Below, one piece after another: positions 60,672-64,000 of a stretch of DNA of 64,000 nucleotides. The position numbers were made by a program, and so were the translations under genes. Under the pieces are notes generated by a model, which saw only the letters and a program-made list of their open reading frames with translations, was not told where the DNA came from and made no database searches. The stretch is from Paenirhodobacter populi (GTDB taxonomy: Bacteria; Pseudomonadota; Alphaproteobacteria; Rhodobacterales; Rhodobacteraceae): assembly GCF_004022215.1 (NCBI RefSeq), contig NZ_SAUZ01000018.1, forward strand, positions 1 to 64,000, given 5' to 3'. How positions within the stretch are numbered: position 1 is the first letter of the stretch; each line of letters opens with the position of its first letter.

Positions 60672-61202
60672 CTATTCGCCGTCGCCGGCGAGCAGCGGCT
60701 CGATCTGGTCCTCGGCCACTTCGGGGGTGACGGGACCGGCAAAGCGGAAGATCACCGTGCCCTCTCCGTCGACGACGAAGGTTTCGGGCACGCCGTAGAC
60801 CCCCCAGTTCAGCGCCATCTGCCCCTTGGGATCGGCCCCCATCCGGGCGAAGGGATTGCCCATGTCGTCAAGGAAGCCCTGCGCCTTGTCGGGATCGTCC
60901 TTGTAGTTGACGCCAAGGATCGTGACCCCCTCCTTCGCCAGCGATTCCAGCTGCGGATGTTCCACCCGGCAGGGCGCGCACCACGAGGCCCAGAAGTTCA
61001 CCAGCTTGATCTTGCCGTCGCGCAGGTCGGCATCGTCGAAGGTCTGCCCCTGCGGCAGCGGTTCCAGCCGCACCGCGGGGGCGGGTTTGCCCTGAAAGGC
61101 GGTCGGCAACTGCTCGGGGTTCTGCCGCTGCATCCCCCACCAGAAGGTCGCCGCCAGCCCGGCAAAGATCAGCGGCGGCAAAAACATCAAGGGTCTAGCC
61201 AT
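60672..61202 (-). CDS. ccmG: Thiol:disulfide interchange protein CcmG/HelX (DsbE)
   Basis: A 176-residue periplasmic thioredoxin with an N-terminal anchor (residues 5-23). Active site WCAPC (Cys75, Cys78) and cis-Pro GVYGVPETFVVD. It reduces apocytochrome c or its chaperone for heme attachment. Last of the ccm cluster; overlaps ccmD by 8 nt. Confidence 0.96.
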   Translation of the reverse strand: MARPLMFLPPLIFAGLAATFWWGMQRQNPEQLPTAFQGKPAPAVRLEPLPQGQTFDDADLRDGKIKLVNFWASWCAPCRVEHPQLESLAKEGVTILGVNYKDDPDKAQGFLDDMGNPFARMGADPKGQMALNWGVYGVPETFVVDGEGTVIFRFAGPVTPEVAEDQIEPLLAGDGE

Positions 61203-61353
61203 CCTTGCGCATCCGTTCTTCCTGCGCGCCAAGCGCGCGTTTCGCCCGTGCCGCCTGCCACAGCGACACGCCCACCAGCACCGCCAGGAGCACCAGCGTC
61301 GCGCCCCATGCGGACAGCACCGTCATCGTGTATCGGCCAAGATCGGGCATCAT
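61195..61353 (-). CDS. ccmD: Heme exporter protein CcmD
   Basis: A 52-residue single-TM protein (PDLGRYTMTVLSAWGATLVL) with a basic cytoplasmic tail, as in CcmD, which helps release heme-loaded CcmE from CcmABC. Starts with two adjacent ATGs (61353, 61350) overlapping the ccmC stop. Confidence 0.92.
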   Translation of the reverse strand: MMPDLGRYTMTVLSAWGATLVLLAVLVGVSLWQAARAKRALGAQEERMRKDG

Positions 61354-62078
61354 GCCAGCCGCTCCCTCTGTTCCAGCGCGCGCAGGCGGCGCAGACGGAT
61401 TTCGGTCCTTGTGCGCAGCAGGACAAGCGCCACGAACAGCAGCACGAAGCCCGCGATGCAGACAAGCAGCGGCACCCAGTAGACATTGGCGATATGCTGC
61501 TGCCGGTCGAGGCTGAGTGTCGCGCCCTGATGCAGCCCCTGATTCCAGAAATTCACCGCATAGCGGCTGAGCACGGCGAAGACCGATCCGACAAGGCACA
61601 GGACCGAGGTCAGATCGGCCGCCGTCTCTGTATTCTCGATCGCGGGCCAGAGCGCCATGTAACCCAGATAGAACAGGAACAGGATCAGGAACGAGGTCAG
61701 CCGCGGGTCCCAGGCCCACCACGTCCCCCACATCGGCTGGCCCCAGATCGCCCCGGTGATCAGCGCGATCAGCGTCATCACCGCGCCGATGGGCGCCGCG
61801 GCCTTGGCGGCCAGCGCCGAGACGTGATGGCGCCGCACCAGCCAGATCAGCGAGGCGACCAGCATCATCACCCAGATATTGATCGCCATCATCGCCGCCG
61901 GAACATGCACGTAGATCACCTTGACGGTGGAGCCGAAATTCTCGGCGTCAGGGGTGAAGAAAAAGCCCCAGACCAGTCCCACCGCCAGCGAGATCCCCGC
62001 GAGGATCGAGGCAACGGGCAACAGCCGGCCGGAAAGCCGCATGAACTTGACGGGGTTGGCGTAATCCCAGAGCGACAT
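61350..62078 (-). CDS. ccmC: Heme exporter protein CcmC
   Basis: A 242-residue six-TM protein with the tryptophan-rich heme-handling motif (WGQPMWGTWWAWDPRLTS) and periplasmic His residues. It attaches heme to CcmE in cytochrome c maturation. Gap of 52 nt after ccmB. Confidence 0.96.
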   Translation of the reverse strand: MSLWDYANPVKFMRLSGRLLPVASILAGISLAVGLVWGFFFTPDAENFGSTVKVIYVHVPAAMMAINIWVMMLVASLIWLVRRHHVSALAAKAAAPIGAVMTLIALITGAIWGQPMWGTWWAWDPRLTSFLILFLFYLGYMALWPAIENTETAADLTSVLCLVGSVFAVLSRYAVNFWNQGLHQGATLSLDRQQHIANVYWVPLLVCIAGFVLLFVALVLLRTRTEIRLRRLRALEQRERLA

Positions 62079-62130
62079 GGAAAATGGCTACCTTTCCGCT
62101 GGTGGCGCGACAAGTCACGAAAACGTTTCA

Positions 62131-62793
62131 CTAGGTCTGCCGCAGGTTCATCCGGATCGCGGCGGCCGAGGCGAAGGGCATCAGCGCGATGGTCGCGGCG
62201 GTGATGCCCGCAAGCATCAGGAGCGGCACCTCGACCGTCCGCCCCTCGGCGCCCCGCCGCACGAGTTCGGCGCCGAAGATCAGCGTCGGCACGTAGAGCG
62301 GCAGCACGAGGAGCGAGAGCAGCAATCCTCCCCGCCGCAGCCCCACCGTCAGCGCCGCGCCGAAGGTGCCCAGCACCGACAGCGCCGGCGTGCCGACGAG
62401 CAGCGACAGCACCAGCCAGCCATAGGCGCCTTGCGGCAGATGCAGCAGCACCGCCAGCACCGGCGCCGCGATGGTCAGCGGCAGCCCCGTGGTCAGCCAG
62501 TGCGCCAGCGCCTTGATGGCGACCACCGCCTCCATCGGGATCGGCGCGGTGGCGAGCAGATCGAGCGATCCGTCCTCCTGATCCAGCGCGAAGATCCGGT
62601 CGAGCGACAGCAGGCAGGCGAGCAGCGCCCCGAGCCAGAGGATGCCGGGCGCGATCCGCGCCAGCACCCCGCCCTCGGGCCCGACGCCGAAGGGCACCAG
62701 CGTCACCACGATCAGGAAGAAGACAAGGCCGAGGCCAAAGCCGCCGCCCGCCCGCACCGCCAGCCGCAGATCCCGGAGAAGAAGGGCGATCAT
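62131..62793 (-). CDS. ccmB: Heme exporter protein CcmB
   Basis: A 220-residue six-TM ABC permease with the CcmB pattern ([12 protein letters not shown] at the start, [10 protein letters not shown]). It pairs with CcmA, whose stop overlaps this start by 4 nt. Confidence 0.95.
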   Translation of the reverse strand: MIALLLRDLRLAVRAGGGFGLGLVFFLIVVTLVPFGVGPEGGVLARIAPGILWLGALLACLLSLDRIFALDQEDGSLDLLATAPIPMEAVVAIKALAHWLTTGLPLTIAAPVLAVLLHLPQGAYGWLVLSLLVGTPALSVLGTFGAALTVGLRRGGLLLSLLVLPLYVPTLIFGAELVRRGAEGRTVEVPLLMLAGITAATIALMPFASAAAIRMNLRQT

Positions 62794-63407
62794 CCGAAGG
62801 CCTCGTCGAAACCATCCAGCCGCCGGATCCGGGCGCGGAACGGCGACAGGTCGAGCGTCCCGGCCGCCAGCCCCGGGTCGATATGCGTGGCGATCAGCGC
62901 GCCGCCGCCGCCCGCCAGATGGTCACGCACCACCTGCCCGAAGAGCGCAACCGAGTCAGCATCGAGCGAAACCGTCGGCTCGTCCATCACCCAGAGCGCC
63001 GCGCCGGTAACCAGAAGCCGCGCAAGGCCAAGGCGCCGCTTCTGCCCCGCCGAGAGGGTGGCGGCGGGCCTGTCCGCCAGCGCGTCGAGGTTCATTCGGG
63101 TGAGCGCCGGGGCAATGCCGGCGGTCCCGTGCAGCCGCGCCCAGAAGGTCAGGTTTTCCCGCACCGTCAGCGCACCCTTCAGCCCGTCCGCATGGGCGGC
63201 ATAGGCAAGGCCCGCCGGGGCGGACACCGTTCCCGCGACAGGCGGCTGCAACCCGGCGATGGTGCGCAGGAGCGTCGTCTTGCCGATCCCGTTCGGCCCG
63301 CGCAGGATAAGCGCCGCGCCGGAGGCCAGCGTGAAATTCACCCCCTCCAGCACCGCCATGCCGCCGCGCGAGACGGTCAGGTCGCGGACGGTCAGCAGAT
63401 CGGCCAT
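62790..63407 (-). CDS. ccmA: Heme ABC exporter ATP-binding protein CcmA
   Basis: A 205-residue ABC ATPase: Walker [10 protein letters not shown], signature [14 protein letters not shown], Walker [16 protein letters not shown] use by CcmAB frees holo-CcmE from CcmC. Confidence 0.95.
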   Translation of the reverse strand: MADLLTVRDLTVSRGGMAVLEGVNFTLASGAALILRGPNGIGKTTLLRTIAGLQPPVAGTVSAPAGLAYAAHADGLKGALTVRENLTFWARLHGTAGIAPALTRMNLDALADRPAATLSAGQKRRLGLARLLVTGAALWVMDEPTVSLDADSVALFGQVVRDHLAGGGGALIATHIDPGLAAGTLDLSPFRARIRRLDGFDEAFG

Positions 63408-63414
63408 CAGCGGC

Positions 63415-63783
63415 TCACGCGGCCGGGTCCGGCATCGGCAGAAGCGCCGTGGCGACGGCGCGCCCCTCGGACAGCAGCACGTTGTAGCTGCGCGCGGCGG
63501 AAGGCGAAGCCATCGGCTCGCACATCATCCCCACCGCGTCGAGCGCGGCGACGAAGGGCTTCGGCAAGAAGGCGATCTCCGCCCCCGTGCCGACGAACAG
63601 CAGGTCCACTTTGTCGGCAAGTTCGACCAGCGGGGCCAGATCGTCATAGCCACCCCATGAGGTGACCCCCTCGGCATGGACCACCACTCCGCCGCGCCAG
63701 ACCACGCCGCCGACCCGGAAGAACCCCGGGCCGTAGCCGTCGATCGGCAGGGCCGAGCCGAAGTCAGCCTCGGTTATCGGCAT
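63415..63783 (-). CDS. Mth938-like domain protein (orf124 of the secDF-hel cluster)
   Basis: A 122-residue protein of the MTH938/NDUFAF3 (DUF498) fold: [13 protein letters not shown] and [13 protein letters not shown]. Its eukaryotic relative aids complex I assembly; the bacterial role is unknown. It overlaps the secF end by 20 nt and lies 7 nt before ccmA. Confidence 0.9.
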   Translation of the reverse strand: MPITEADFGSALPIDGYGPGFFRVGGVVWRGGVVVHAEGVTSWGGYDDLAPLVELADKVDLLFVGTGAEIAFLPKPFVAALDAVGMMCEPMASPSAARSYNVLLSEGRAVATALLPMPDPAA

Positions 63784-64000
63784 CCAGCACCTCGACCTTG
63801 TTGCCGAAGATCTTCGCCGTGGGGTCGATCTTCTTCTTGTCGCGGTCGACGCCCAGCATCAGCACGATGTTCTTCGAGATGAAGATCGAGGAATAGGTGC
63901 CGACGAACACCCCCCAGATCATCGCGAAGACGAAGCCGCGGATCACGTCGCCGCCCAAAACCAGCAGCGGGATCAGCGCCAGCAGCGTGGTGACGCTGGT
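63764..64000 (-). CDS. secF: Protein translocase subunit SecF, C-terminal end (partial)
   Basis: The 78 residues present cover the last TM helices of SecF (LALIPLLVLGGDVIRGFVFAM, then GTYSSIFISKNIVLMLG), followed by a short charged tail. SecDF uses the proton gradient to aid protein export. The gene continues beyond the window edge. Confidence 0.96.
   Translation of the reverse strand, partial: TSVTTLLALIPLLVLGGDVIRGFVFAMIWGVFVGTYSSIFISKNIVLMLGVDRDKKKIDPTAKIFGNKVEVLDADNRG

Overview
This is a GC-rich window from an alphaproteobacterium, almost certainly family Rhodobacteraceae (Rhodobacterales). The order dusB(nifR3)-ntrB-ntrC-ntrY-ntrX-trkA-trkH-hfq-hflX, the order secF-orf-ccmA-ccmB-ccmC-ccmD-ccmG (the secDF/hel cluster of Rhodobacter), the fused ispDF gene, an NtrC without the sigma-54 GAFTGA loop and an IscR without its cluster cysteines all point that way. 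I do not assign a genus. Almost everything is chromosomal core. I see no prophage, intact insertion sequence or CRISPR array.

Layout. 1-2.3 kb: end of tuf, a small zinc-ribbon membrane ORF, a VPLPA-CTERM surface protein and tRNA-Trp. 2.3-8.5 kb: ybjN-like, proC, csaA-like and a 2-hydroxyacid dehydrogenase on +; thymidine kinase, a DEAD-box helicase, D-aminoacyl-tRNA deacylase and a PfkB kinase on -. 8.5-14.2 kb: a minus-strand membrane-associated cluster (zinc ribbon, SPFH, DUF2927 lipoprotein, TelA, XpaC-like, and a 27-residue membrane peptide). 14.3-22.6 kb: rRNA pseudouridine synthase with a long repetitive basic tail, tadA, UPF0173 hydrolase, gatCA, a lipoprotein, an amidase, RNase P RNA, a DUF533 protein and rpmG. 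22.8-30.3 kb: serine hydrolase, typA, SMR transporter, two tandem YitT paralogues, icd, HD hydrolase and an alpha/beta hydrolase. 30.5-37.7 kb: the iscR-suf operon for Fe-S cluster assembly. 37.7-44.6 kb: an AT-rich island, tRNA-Cys, a DedA-like protein, acpP, fabG, fabD, a 3-hydroxyisobutyrate dehydrogenase-like gene and a penicillin acylase family gene. 44.9-56.8 kb: the hflX-hfq-trkHA-ntrXYCB-dusB block. 57.0-64.0 kb: ispDF-pgpA-cinA, ratA, hpt, and the ccm cytochrome c maturation cluster behind secF.

The most unusual signal is a family of eight intergenic repeats (about 60-130 bp each), mostly placed just 3' of genes. Each carries a G-rich/C-rich palindrome, a short stem-loop whose two arms change together between copies, and a nearly invariant 20-nt core reading CCCCCGGGATATTTATGGAA. 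Three of the four sites with two copies or facing genes hold the copies in inverted pairs. The compensatory changes argue for a selected structure. Other points of interest are a 13-G/13-C palindromic tract plus a second single-base indel that break the SPFH gene (probable sequence error), a shared -35 block in four stable-RNA/ribosomal promoters, a likely CTG start for hflX overlapping the hfq stop, and loss of the GAFTGA loop in both NtrC and NtrX.
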